A stretch of DNA of 64,000 nucleotides from CAVPCZ01 sp963702445. GTDB taxonomy: Bacteria; Bacteroidota; Ignavibacteria; UBA10030; UBA6906. A model generated the notes under the pieces. The model saw only the letters and a list, made by a program, of their open reading frames with translations. It was not told where the DNA came from and did no database searches. This document shows, piece by piece, positions 21,301-28,941 of this stretch (its first letter is position 1; the number at the start of each line of letters is the position of its first letter). The DNA lies in NCBI GenBank assembly GCA_963702445.1, contig CAVPCZ010000003.1:1-64000 (forward strand), in the 5' to 3' direction. Position numbers and translations under genes: made by a program.

Positions 21301-22349
21301 ATCGGGTATTTCTTGAAGGGTTGTCTGGCCCGGTTGAGCTTCTGTAGGTATGTATCCGTTCCAACCCAGAGTGTACCGGATCGTTCGCTGTACACGGCGT
21401 TTGCCCGATACGCGTACCGGGCAAATGTCTTTGACCGTGTGTCAAACGAGAGAAGACTCCTGCCGGTTGCCATCCAGAGCAAACCGGTTGTCGCATCCTT
21501 ACAGAGATCGTCAATGCGGTTGTGTGCATCGGGGGGATTGTAACGATAGTGGGCGGCCGTCCCTGATATGGGGTTGAATTCGACCAAGCCTCCATCTGTC
21601 CCCAGCCAGAGCAGTCCGCTCTCATCCGCGCAGAGCGTGTTGACGCGGTATATTGAAGAATCGCCCCACTGGCTGTGGCGGTCCCGTGGATCATTCCAGA
21701 TATGCACCAGCGCGCCTGTTGAACGATCGTACCTGTCGAGCCCTTCGCGGGTCGCGACCCAGACTGACCCTTGCCTGTCCTCAGAGATCGCATTCACGAA
21801 ATTGTGGGTTATCCTGCCAGGATCTGAGGTATCAATTCTCACGGTCGTGAAGGTTTCTGTTGCCCTATCAAATTGATGGAGACTCCGGGCAGTCCCGACC
21901 CAGAAAACGCCGTTTCTATCTTCACAGATTGCACAAACGCTGTTGCTGTACGCCCCACCTTTTCTAGAAGGATCGGGCATGTAGTGCAGGAATTTTCCCG
22001 TTGTGCGATCGAACTTCTCCAGACCAAGCGGGCTGCCTGCCCAGAGCACCCCATTTTTGTCTTCGTACAGGGGGACTACGTTATTGTCGACGCTGGAAGA
22101 ATCATCGGGGTCATGTTTGTACGACACAAAGCTGTAGCCATCATATCGATGAAGGCCGCTATATGATCCAAACCACAGATAGCCGGTTCTGTCCTGAAGA
22201 ATGGACATTACGGTGGTTGGCATACCTTCATCAACAGACAGCGTTTCGAAAGCCAGGTTCCCCTGCTGAGAGTGCGAGGAAGCTGAGAGAAAGAGAGGGA
22301 CAAGAGACAGCCGAAGGAAGGTTTTCAGTAGAGATCTGTCGTCAGACAT
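18348..22349 (-). CDS. Hybrid two-component regulator (propeller sensor, kinase, receiver, AraC)
   Basis: An intact 1,333-residue one-protein signalling system. A signal peptide is followed by Reg_prop blades to about residue 670 (LWFGSYSGLHRYDG, GLLWLGTDGGL), a Y_Y_Y domain about 675-725 and a membrane helix about 750-772. HisKA carries phospho-acceptor His810 in ISHEFRTP. An HATPase domain (DTGIGI, GTGIGLSL) lies about 900-1,005, then a receiver with Asp1126 in VSDVMMP and a C-terminal AraC HTH from about 1,236 (ISEIALEVGFSNPSYF). The ATG at 22,349 is chosen because AGAGGAGGG precedes it and a signal peptide follows; an upstream in-frame ATG at 22,466 lacks these. In this family the periplasmic propeller binds a ligand and the AraC domain activates neighbouring genes; here those would be the two T9SS genes downstream. 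Confidence 0.88.
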   Translation of the reverse strand: MSDDRSLLKTFLRLSLVPLFLSASSHSQQGNLAFETLSVDEGMPTTVMSILQDRTGYLWFGSYSGLHRYDGYSFVSYKHDPDDSSSVDNNVVPLYEDKNGVLWAGSPLGLEKFDRTTGKFLHYMPDPSRKGGAYSNSVCAICEDRNGVFWVGTARSLHQFDRATETFTTVRIDTSDPGRITHNFVNAISEDRQGSVWVATREGLDRYDRSTGALVHIWNDPRDRHSQWGDSSIYRVNTLCADESGLLWLGTDGGLVEFNPISGTAAHYRYNPPDAHNRIDDLCKDATTGLLWMATGRSLLSFDTRSKTFARYAYRANAVYSERSGTLWVGTDTYLQKLNRARQPFKKYPMNTIAQVIKPGKEGILWVKIPNGYRKFDIRREEFVPYSFGKNSVMFVYNAGGDVALYSRKGIVSTVDSAGTRHDWGKHSPDFMRSVSISWKGSKGYWIGSRFGSIFFLESATRRLREIANVKLHIDCFYEDAGGRVWIATFLGKLFCYDPVRDTVVELAWDSRNPLTSGGRRVNEIVEDRRGRLWFATNDGLSRLDRSTNRFVRYSEKDGLPSDNVRGILEDDHGNLWIATNKGISKFDPVTNRIRNYDVSYGLEPTADVFYGKGCKTSNGEMYFGGAAGFTRFHPDSVKDNPFVPPIVVTAFRIFDKPQALCSDLHLRHDENFVAFEFAALSYVSPERNQYAYMMEGLDEEWVQSGTRRYASYPGLKPGQYIFRVKGSNNDRVWNEAGTSIRLVVAPPWWQTLWAYALAGIVILSVLYAAWKIRVKSIRMEHAYAMSRFEAEKLHEVDQMKSRFFANISHEFRTPLTLILGPVRQIIETMEDGKVRSELQVVQRNANRLLGLVNQLLDVARLESGTMKLRTVLQDIVPMVKALTLSFASYAERKGITLAFSAETEKIPVYIDRDKLEKIVTNILSNAFKFTPEGGRIEVAVAMDDGRVDLTIRDTGIGIAAEKIPRIFDRFYQADVRHPKGQEGTGIGLSLTKELVELHRGSIKVDSLEGKGTTFVIRLPLGKEHLKQEEICETGDDDGHSDCADRGDPRVPEELIYHEGAISGRMEVLMAAQPDKPMLLIVEDNTEVRQYIAANVKKEYGILEAVDGEDGWQIAVGHMPDIIVSDVMMPKLDGFRLCDRLKKDERTSHIPVILLTAKASSEDKIEGFETGADDYVLKPFDPAELKARIANLIEQRRRVHEHFRMHGLFEIDEKRITPVDQKFLQNAVTVIGRHLSDVDFGVEALAAEMAVSRSVLLKKIEALVGEPPNELIRRTRMDRASRLIEENFGNISEIALEVGFSNPSYFAECFRKQFGVSPSHYHRDNARGSQHKL

Positions 22350-22770
22350 AAGCTCGACCCTCCTCTTCGTTGACGAAAAGGGAGGCATTGCCCCGCCGGT
22401 CAGACGTTGTATCCCGTCTTGGAACCCGGGAGGGAAGACGGGGACAGAGATCTGGTGCGCTTCCAAGTCAAGCGCGGGGTCCCCCGCGTTCGACCTATGT
22501 TAGCTTGGGTGCATGGTAGCAATCAGCATGGCCAATGTCAATGAAGGGAACCACTCATATCCCAACACACTCATATCCGACACTGTTGCAGAAGAAATGT
22601 TGCAGGACAAAGGAGCCCGGTGATGATTGCACCAAAGCGGTCAGGGGCCATCGCAATCAGGACTCAACAAACATGTACACCCACACATTCGAAAGCCACG
22701 ACACCTTATCGGCATCGCGGCTTCTAACAAGCTTCCCTGTTTTATCTGTCGGTCGTGTTTGGAACGCTGA

Positions 22771-22868
22771 ACCTCTTGGTTCCTGGACAAGCGTCTCTAA
22801 AGAATTGCCCTTTTTCGACCGGACGGAGGGATTTTCCTATTCCAGCGCTTGGTTCCTGACCAAGCGCG
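22771..22868. repeat. Degenerate tRNA-Pro-like remnants
   Basis: CCTCTTGGTTCCTGGACAAG at 22,772-22,791, then CGTCTCTAA, resembles the anticodon-arm to D-arm stretch of the tRNA (CCTCTTGGTCCCAAACCAAG). It is followed at 22,802-22,868 by GAATTGCCCTTTTTCG and a diverged copy that runs past the anticodon loop into CCAAGCGC. These are older, mutated pieces of the same tRNA, 120-215 bases from the intact gene. No gene is supported between 22,350 and 22,985. Confidence 0.6.
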
Positions 22869-22985
22869 ATTTCACACCTAGCGAAAACAGCCCACAGCTG
22901 AACGATTTTTGTGCTGCGGGTGCAAATGAATGCGCACAACCTGGGCACAGTACCGCTTTTCACGACCCAAAATTGCCCTTTTTCG

Positions 22986-23060
22986 TCGGGGCGCGGGGAT
23001 TTGAACCCCGGGCCTCTTGGTCCCAAACCAAGCGCTCTAACCGGGCTGAGCTACGCCCCG
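22986..23060 (-). tRNA. tRNA-Pro(TGG)
   Basis: Read on the minus strand: 7-bp acceptor stem CGGGGCG/CGCCCCG, discriminator A, D-arm with GCTC/GAGC, anticodon stem CTTGG/CCAAG with loop TTTGGGA (anticodon TGG), and T-arm CCGGGGTTCAAATCCCCG. CCA is not encoded. The 75-nt gene is complete. Its 3' half from the anticodon loop is the sequence repeated at 128, 3,456 and 12,889, marking it as the probable integration target. Confidence 0.95.
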
Positions 23061-23178
23061 AACTTTTCACAACCTGCTCCGCAGGTCAGCACAAACAAGA
23101 TCAGTAATACACAACAGTTTCCGATCACAATATCGGGAATATTCCAATGGAGAACAAGCTTGCTTCCCGGTCTCCTCC

Positions 23179-23585
23179 CTACTTTCCCCTGATACTCCTG
23201 TAATACTGTTTCATCGGCGTGAAGTAATAGTCCTTCCATCCCGCCCTGTAACTCTTCCCCTGCCCTTCAGGAATGTCTGTGATGCTCGAGAACGATCCGC
23301 GTCCCGGTCGCTGTGTCCTCAAACAGGACCACTAACCGGGAATCCGGACTTCCTTCCGGGAAATCCGTGGTCCTCCACGACTGAACGATCTTTGCACCAC
23401 GCTTGAGGAGTTATGTCTTTCCTGTGATGTAGCCGTCCCACGCGGAATACTTTCCACCAACGTTCGGATCTATCCGCGCTTGCACGCCGGTAAACGCCGT
23501 ATGCTCTTTGCTGTCCAGCCACGCGTTGTACAACGTTGTTCGCTTCACCGGGAATCACCGCCGAAACACGAATTGCCTCAGACAT
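23179..23585 (-). pseudogene. SRPBCC/AHSA1-family protein, multiply frameshifted
   Basis: From the ATG at 23,585 (GGAGGAAG upstream) the frame reads MSEAIRVSAVIPGE. Homology then continues in other frames: LYNAWLDSKEHTAFTG, GGKYSAWDGYITGKT, KIVQSWRTTDFPEGSPDSR, TGTRIVLEHH, and IPEGQGKSYRAGWKDYY to a TAG at 23,179. Together these span a whole SRPBCC (START-like, AHSA1) domain of about 130 residues, a hydrophobic-ligand-binding fold of varied function. At least three frame changes plus an in-frame stop are needed, so it is probably a genuine pseudogene rather than a single sequencing slip. It is the first gene outside the island. Confidence 0.7.
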
Positions 23586-23778
23586 GGTACAACTTCCTCC
23601 ATTGATGACCCCGCACGATGCACACTGTCACCTGTTTCCGGGCAACATATGCTCGAAGATCCTTTCCGGAACCTGGCCCGCCAAACGGACACAGGCTGTG
23701 GTGCCGTGTGCCCTGCGTCACACGGTCTCAACCCGGCACGATGTATATTCTTACAACACGCATTACCCGGATCTCCTG

Positions 23779-24120
23779 ATGGGAATCTTCGAAAACGACA
23801 ACGAACCACGCATGTCCACTGCACCACCCAAATGGAAATACGCTGCCAGCGTCTACCTGAAACGCCACCACTGCCTGCTCTACCGTGACGATCAACTCGG
23901 CGTCCAAAAACAGGTCATGACGCGGCGGTTCTCTTTCCTGATCCGTGCGCGCGAACGGGAGTACTTTTTCATCGACGGCGTCGACGACACATTCCGAAAC
24001 GAGTCAGCCCTGCTCCGTGCTCTGGATCGCGTGCGGAACAATGGAAACGGCAGACACCCGGGGAATGGCAAACACCATGGGAACGGGAGCGGCCACGCGC
24101 CCGGCAGGTCCGCCCGGTAA
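23779..24120 (+). CDS. Hypothetical protein
   Basis: The 113-residue frame contains YAASVYLKRHHCLLYRDDQ and REREYFFIDGVDD, then a Gly/Asn/His-rich tail (NGNGRHPGNGKHHGNG). I recognise no family. A later ATG at 23,812 is an alternative start, and neither has a clear ribosome site. The low-complexity tail could be metal-binding. It converges on the DUF1501 gene. Coding status is uncertain. Confidence 0.4.
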   Translation: MGIFENDNEPRMSTAPPKWKYAASVYLKRHHCLLYRDDQLGVQKQVMTRRFSFLIRAREREYFFIDGVDDTFRNESALLRALDRVRNNGNGRHPGNGKHHGNGSGHAPGRSAR

Positions 24121-24134
24121 TCACAACAAACCAA

Positions 24135-25718
24135 CTATCTCAGCACTATCATCCGCTTCGTCTCGACAAACTCCCCCGCTTGCATTCTATAGAAGTAGGT
24201 TCCGCTGGCCAGAGTGCCTGCGCCAAAAACCACGCTGTGGACACCCGCCTCTTGCTCCTGGTCAACGAGCAAACGCACGCGCTGACCTGTCACATCGTAC
24301 ACTTCGATCCGCACCATTCCCGCCCGCGGGAGCGCATAATTGATGGTCGTGGTGGGATTGAACGGATTCGGATAGTTCTGGTCAAGCGAAAAAGAACGGG
24401 GAACAGACTCTTCTTCGCCCACCGCCAGCACCGCTCCCGGTTTGATGAGAGGAAGCGTTTGCGTCTGGCCCGGCAGGGTACTCTGGAGTTCAGCCGGCGA
24501 GACGCCGAACCAATCCTTCAGTATTGTCGCGTACACCCTCCGGAAATCGTACAACATCGGGATGTTATCGTTCACCGTCGCCGCAGCCGGCAATACGGGG
24601 TTGGCACCGACTACAGCACCCTGCACGTTCGCACCGAAGACGAAGAGCGGAGCCGCCGCGCCGTGGTCCGTTCCTGCACTTGCGTTTGATTTGACCCTGC
24701 GGCCGAATTCCGAGAACGTCATGCCGACCACCCGCTGATCCTGACCCAGCAGTTTCAAATCGTCCATGAAGGCCGCTATCGCAAGCGATACTCTCCCGAG
24801 AAGGGTGGCATGAGTGCCCGTTTCGGTTGTGCCGGCCACCACCTGCGCCGAATGTGTGTCGAAGCCGCCGTAGTTCACCACGTAAATCCTTGTCTTCAAA
24901 CCACCCGCTATCAGCTGGGCCACAATCTTCAGTTGATCGGCAAGTGAGTTCTGACCTGCGGTTGGATACATGGCGGATTTGTTCGTGACCTTTGCTGCAG
25001 CAGCCTTTATCACGGTTGAATACTGCTGTGTCTGCTGGGCGATCTGCCGGATGAACGCGAGTTCGTGACCCGCCGGCGTGGGGGGCGGCGTGTCGGCGCC
25101 TCCGGGCAGGAGATAGCTTGAGTTCGGGTTGGTGATGGCAATTCCCATGGGAACCGCCGATCCCTGAAGTCCCGGGGAAACAACGGAACCGATCTGAATG
25201 GCCGGCGGGTCCGGCATCGCCGTGCTGGGATATCCCGTCGGAAAACCGGGGAATTCGGCATCCAGGTAGCGTCCCATCCAGCCTGTGGTAAGAACCTGAT
25301 TGGAGTTGGACGCCGTCAACCAGATATCCGTCGCGCGGAAGTGCGAGAAGTTCGGGCTGGGATAGCCCACGCTCTGGACGACAGCAAGTTTCCCCTCCTG
25401 GTAAAGGGCCTGCAGTCCGGTCATCGCCGGGTGAAGTCCCGTGGCAGCCGTCAGCGGCAGAACTTTTGCCTCCGGAATCATGATGTTGGAGCGCGCGGCC
25501 GCAAGGGCTGTATACTGGTCACGCGGGATAACCATATTCAGCCCGTCATTCCCTCCGTTGAGCTGGACCAGCACGAACACACGGTCGGTCTCTGTGGAGA
25601 GCGAGAGCAGCCGGTCAATGAACGGCGAACGTCCGTATGCCCGGAGTGAGTATCCTCCCAGCAGGAAAGGGATGGTGCTCGCGGGAAGAACACGGTGAAG
25701 AAAATCTCTGCGTTTCAT
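24135..25718 (-). CDS. DUF1501 secreted protein with T9SS sorting domain
   Basis: The start at 25,718 gives MKRRDFLHRVLPASTIPFLLG, a Tat-like twin-arginine leader typical of DUF1501 proteins. The core contains VLVQLNGGNDGLNMVIP near the N-terminus, NYGGFDTHSAQ, and MTFSEFGRRVKSN with a later TDHGAAAP, the conserved sulfatase-like metal-site motifs of the family. The C-terminus is a T9SS type A sorting domain (NYPNPFNPTTTINYALP). DUF1501 proteins almost always pair with DUF1800 proteins; here the DUF1800 gene ends 11 bp upstream. The molecular function is not established. An upstream in-frame ATG at 25,856 lies inside the partner gene and is less likely. Confidence 0.88.
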   Translation of the reverse strand: MKRRDFLHRVLPASTIPFLLGGYSLRAYGRSPFIDRLLSLSTETDRVFVLVQLNGGNDGLNMVIPRDQYTALAAARSNIMIPEAKVLPLTAATGLHPAMTGLQALYQEGKLAVVQSVGYPSPNFSHFRATDIWLTASNSNQVLTTGWMGRYLDAEFPGFPTGYPSTAMPDPPAIQIGSVVSPGLQGSAVPMGIAITNPNSSYLLPGGADTPPPTPAGHELAFIRQIAQQTQQYSTVIKAAAAKVTNKSAMYPTAGQNSLADQLKIVAQLIAGGLKTRIYVVNYGGFDTHSAQVVAGTTETGTHATLLGRVSLAIAAFMDDLKLLGQDQRVVGMTFSEFGRRVKSNASAGTDHGAAAPLFVFGANVQGAVVGANPVLPAAATVNDNIPMLYDFRRVYATILKDWFGVSPAELQSTLPGQTQTLPLIKPGAVLAVGEEESVPRSFSLDQNYPNPFNPTTTINYALPRAGMVRIEVYDVTGQRVRLLVDQEQEAGVHSVVFGAGTLASGTYFYRMQAGEFVETKRMIVLR

Positions 25719-25729
25719 GAAGATCCCCT

Positions 25730-27427
25730 TTACTGGAGGTGGAACTCCGGCATCGACAGCATGAATGCGTACAGCGTTGTCAGCTTGGTCTTGACCGCAG
25801 CGAGCTTGGCCGCGTTGGTGGGATCGGCCGTGTATTCGGCCCACTCGACAGTCCACTCATAGTCCGGAAGTCCCGGGAGCAGGGTTTCCTTGAGGAAGGC
25901 ACGCTGGTTGTCCGTGACGGATATGGCGAACAAGTACCGTGCGGATTCATCGATGATGGCGTTCGGATCTCCCGGATTGGAGAGTGTCTTGACAAACGCA
26001 ATCGGATCGATGATGTACTTTGTGCCTCCCGTTGTGTATCCGGTGCGGACAAGGGTATTGCTCAGGGTCGTGCGCCGGGGCAGCGTGTCGGAGTTGATCC
26101 AGAGTTCGTAAAACTGCGGCGTCTGATAGTACGCCGGCCATCCCGCGACACTCGGCGGATTGCCGATCTCCTGCTGCAGCGTCGCCGCCTGTCCTGCAAG
26201 ATAGGTCAGCATCTTGTACAGGTTCACCGTATCGGCCGGGAACGTCAGCGCGAATTGCCGGGCAATTCCTGCGACAAAATCCACCGGACTTTTTATGATG
26301 CACCCCATGTTGAGCGGGTCGAAGAAATGCGCACTCTTCAGGAGCGTGGCGAGAACCGGACGGACATCGTAGTTGTTTGAGCGCAGGATGTTCGCCATCG
26401 GGGTGATGATGTTGATTTCGGTCCAATCGTCGATGACATAATAGACGAACCACCGGTACAATTTGCGGCATAGGTAACGGGCGGTCTCGGGCTGGGCATA
26501 GATCATATCGAGCAGATCGTCCACTTCGCGTGCGCCGTCCGTCCCCCCGATGATGACCCGGTTCCCGTACCGTACGGAAAACTGCTTGTTGCCGGTATCA
26601 TGCCGGGAAGAAGTGAACTTCCAGGCCGAAGACCAGGGCGTCGTGAGAGCCGCGGAGTCCTCCTGCCAGCCGGTCAGGACTTGCGCCGCCGCTTTTACGT
26701 CAACTTCAGTATAGTTGGTATAGTCGCCGGGCGCAATCTCGGGTCCTTTGCCGATGGTGAAGAGCTCCTGGAGCTCGCGGCCGTAGTTTTCGTTCGGGCT
26801 TGTTTTGGTGTTGGTGTTTCCGTTCAGATAACGGAGCATGGCACCATCGAAGGTCATCTGGCGCGCCAGGTCTTTGAAATTGCCGACGGCATTTGCGCGA
26901 ATGACGCTGATGTAGCGCCAGAAGAAACGCGGATCGCCCACAGCATCGTGTTCGGTGACGAAGTGATTGTGCCAGAAGAGCACCATCTTCTCCCGGATGG
27001 AGGGAGGCTGTTTGATGATCAGCCCCAGCCACCAGGATTTCAATGAGGATATTCGCGAGCCCGTGTTTGCATTTGCCGCGTACACCCAGGTCTCACCCAC
27101 CGGGACAAGGTCGGTGCTGTCCACGTTCAACGGCATGGAGTCTTCGGCAGGCGGCGGACTGAGAAGATGATCCACCGCCTGTGCCATGTACATCGTTTTG
27201 AGCAGATCCACATCTGCACGGGCGGGGCCGAAGGTCGTGCGGCGCAGAAGATGCAGTATCTGGGCATTCCCCCACGGACCCGTGTAGGGCTCAAGCCCTC
27301 CGGCAGTCTGGTGTCCGGCGGGAAGAACTTTGTTGGCAAAGGGGCTGATCTGCGAAACAGTGGCGGGGTCGACATCCTCGGAGAGGGCAGCGTCTGCGAT
27401 GGCAGCAAAACTGGCGCGTCGATTCAT
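25730..27427 (-). CDS. DUF1800 domain protein
   Basis: The 565-residue protein carries the family hallmark HLLRRTTFGPARADVDLL near residue 60, followed by MVLFWHNHF and ENYGRELQELFTIG. These motifs define DUF1800, a family of exported proteins of unknown chemistry encoded with DUF1501 partners. No clear signal peptide is seen, though MNRRASFAAIADAAL could be a weak leader. It is first in a two-gene operon with the DUF1501 gene. Its promoter probably uses the -35 box in the dyad at 27,499-27,528. Confidence 0.88.
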   Translation of the reverse strand: MNRRASFAAIADAALSEDVDPATVSQISPFANKVLPAGHQTAGGLEPYTGPWGNAQILHLLRRTTFGPARADVDLLKTMYMAQAVDHLLSPPPAEDSMPLNVDSTDLVPVGETWVYAANANTGSRISSLKSWWLGLIIKQPPSIREKMVLFWHNHFVTEHDAVGDPRFFWRYISVIRANAVGNFKDLARQMTFDGAMLRYLNGNTNTKTSPNENYGRELQELFTIGKGPEIAPGDYTNYTEVDVKAAAQVLTGWQEDSAALTTPWSSAWKFTSSRHDTGNKQFSVRYGNRVIIGGTDGAREVDDLLDMIYAQPETARYLCRKLYRWFVYYVIDDWTEINIITPMANILRSNNYDVRPVLATLLKSAHFFDPLNMGCIIKSPVDFVAGIARQFALTFPADTVNLYKMLTYLAGQAATLQQEIGNPPSVAGWPAYYQTPQFYELWINSDTLPRRTTLSNTLVRTGYTTGGTKYIIDPIAFVKTLSNPGDPNAIIDESARYLFAISVTDNQRAFLKETLLPGLPDYEWTVEWAEYTADPTNAAKLAAVKTKLTTLYAFMLSMPEFHLQ

Positions 27428-27498
27428 GAGGTCCTATTCCAAGAACAGGTGAATGGATCCTTGCGATCATACTATATAAAAATGCGAATTTATCGACT

Positions 27499-27528
27499 CT
27501 GTGTCAAGCCCGCCGCCACTTGACACAG
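27499..27528. promoter_or_regulatory. Perfect dyad containing divergent -35 boxes
   Basis: CTGTGTCAAG (27,499-27,508), a 10-bp spacer, then CTTGACACAG (27,519-27,528) form a perfect 10-bp inverted repeat. Each arm contains TTGACA, one facing the DUF1800 operon and one the lipoprotein gene. The symmetry suggests an operator or simply back-to-back promoters. Confidence 0.6.
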
Positions 27529-27547
27529 TCCTCAAAAGTGATATATT
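27520..27547 (+). promoter_or_regulatory. Promoter for the small lipoprotein gene
   Basis: TTGACA at 27,520-27,525, a 16-bp spacer, then TATATT at 27,542-27,547. The gene begins 50 bp downstream, with GGAGAG before its ATG. Confidence 0.65.
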
Positions 27548-27597
27548 GCATCCGCTTCACACACCACACACACCTAGGTCCTACAAGGAGAGATCCC

Positions 27598-28095
27598 ATG
27601 AAAAACATCATTTTGGCGCTTTTTCTCGTGCTGATGGTCGCCGTGCTTCTGGCGGGATGTGGAAAATCGGAAGAACTCAAAAAGGTTGAAGCCACACTGA
27701 ACACGGAAGTGATGCAGAAACACGACGATCTTATGAAGAGCATGGCGGGTCTGGATGAACTCACCGCCCAGATCGACGCAACGATGGCAAAACATGATGA
27801 ACTGGTGAAGAAATACCCGAAACAGACCGCCACACACAAGGCGGGTGACTTGATGACGGCCAAGGACCGGATTGTCTCAGCCAAAGCGTCGATGGAAACA
27901 TGGATGAAGGGTTTCAAGCCGTACGATGTGGAGGCGAAACACGAAGACGTCATCGCCGGCCTGACAAAGAGCAAAGATGAACTCACGGCCATGCAGGACC
28001 AGTTCACGAAGGCGATAACGACCGCAAAAGAAGCCATTGCCACTCACACCAAGGCTGCAGACGAGCTGCTGGCGAAGACGGCAAAACGCAAGTAA
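27598..28095 (+). CDS. Small coiled-coil lipoprotein
   Basis: The 165-residue protein has a lipoprotein signal peptide with lipobox LLAGC (Cys21). The mature part is almost entirely helical, rich in Lys, Glu and Ala, with heptad-like spacing (EELKKVEATLNTEVMQKHD). The likely fate is attachment to a membrane facing the periplasm, perhaps as a structural coiled coil. The start at 27,598 has GGAGAG upstream; a longer in-frame ATG at 27,520 would fall inside the promoter. No named family is recognised. It is monocistronic, between its own promoter and a terminator. Confidence 0.8.
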   Translation: MKNIILALFLVLMVAVLLAGCGKSEELKKVEATLNTEVMQKHDDLMKSMAGLDELTAQIDATMAKHDELVKKYPKQTATHKAGDLMTAKDRIVSAKASMETWMKGFKPYDVEAKHEDVIAGLTKSKDELTAMQDQFTKAITTAKEAIATHTKAADELLAKTAKRK

Positions 28096-28118
28096 CAAAC
28101 AGACAAAAGGTCCGCTCA

Positions 28119-28150
28119 GGGGATCACGGCAGCGCCTGGTCCCCTTTTCT
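28119..28150 (+). terminator. Terminator after the small lipoprotein gene
   Basis: GGGGATC, a 12-base loop, GGTCCCC, then TTTTCT. The 7-bp stem contains one G-T pair. It lies 24 bases after the stop and just before truA. Confidence 0.6.
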
Positions 28151-28155
28151 ATTCC

Positions 28156-28941
28156 ATGCCCCGATTCCGACTCACCATTGAATACGAAGGGACCCGCTAC
28201 CGCGGCTGGCAGGTCCAGAAGAATGCACGCTCGGTGCAGGGAGAGCTCCAGCGCGCCATCGCCGAAGTATGTGCAACCGCTACCTATGAGTTTCACGGGG
28301 CCGGACGGACGGATGCGGGTGTGCATGCGCTCGGCCAGGCCGCTCACCTGGATGTGGCCACCGTGCTTGCCCCGGAAATACTCCGACAGAAACTCAATGA
28401 CACACTGCCCGCGGACATCAACATCCTGGACCTCCGGAAAGCCGTCCCGTCGTTCCATGCCCGCCACCACGCCGTCTCCCGGAGCTATCTCTACCAGATC
28501 TGCCGGCGCCGTACCGCACTGGGCAAACGCTTCGTCTGGTGGATCAAGGATTCACTCGACGCCGACCGGATGCAGGCTGCGGCGGGCGTGTTCTCCGGAA
28601 TGCAGGATTTCCGGTCTTTTGCCGAAGAAGACCCCGAACGTCCGTCAACAAAAGTCCTGCTCGAAGAAATCTTCCTGCGGGAGCACGGCGACCTTATTCT
28701 GATACGGGTGCGCGGCTCACATTTTATCTGGAAGATGGTCCGGCGCATGGTCGGCGTACTCGTCGAGGTCGGACGGGGAACGATGCGCAAGGACGACATC
28801 ACCCGGTTTCTCACGGAACAGTCCGACGCTCCCGCCCGCTTCACGGCGCCGCCATCCGGACTGTTTCTCGAACGTGTGTACTACCCCGGCGAACCAACGC
28901 TCAGGGAACTCCAACCAGTAATGCTGATCGGTCATGGCTGA
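28156..28941 (+). CDS. truA: tRNA pseudouridine(38-40) synthase TruA
   Basis: The 261-residue protein matches TruA over its whole length: the N-terminal YEGTRYRGWQVQ, the catalytic motif GAGRTDAGVHALGQ with the nucleophilic Asp in RTDAGVH, VSRSYLYQI in the middle, and the C-terminal FIWKMVRRMVGVLVEVGRG. TruA converts uridines 38-40 of the anticodon arm of several tRNAs to pseudouridine. Its end overlaps the ettA start by 8 bp, so the two translation genes are probably coupled. Confidence 0.95.
   Translation: MPRFRLTIEYEGTRYRGWQVQKNARSVQGELQRAIAEVCATATYEFHGAGRTDAGVHALGQAAHLDVATVLAPEILRQKLNDTLPADINILDLRKAVPSFHARHHAVSRSYLYQICRRRTALGKRFVWWIKDSLDADRMQAAAGVFSGMQDFRSFAEEDPERPSTKVLLEEIFLREHGDLILIRVRGSHFIWKMVRRMVGVLVEVGRGTMRKDDITRFLTEQSDAPARFTAPPSGLFLERVYYPGEPTLRELQPVMLIGHG

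Larger units (their letters stand above)
12889..23060. mobile_element. Putative tRNA-Pro-targeted island unit 3 (about 10.1 kb)
   Basis: The unit lies between fragment copy C and the intact tRNA-Pro gene. Its three genes run on the minus strand, opposite to units 1 and 2. Its ends differ from those of the other units, and the tRNA-proximal end (22,771-22,868) contains further degenerate tRNA-like pieces, suggesting an older or different element. No recombinase is encoded. The boundaries are inferred from the repeats alone. Confidence 0.4.
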
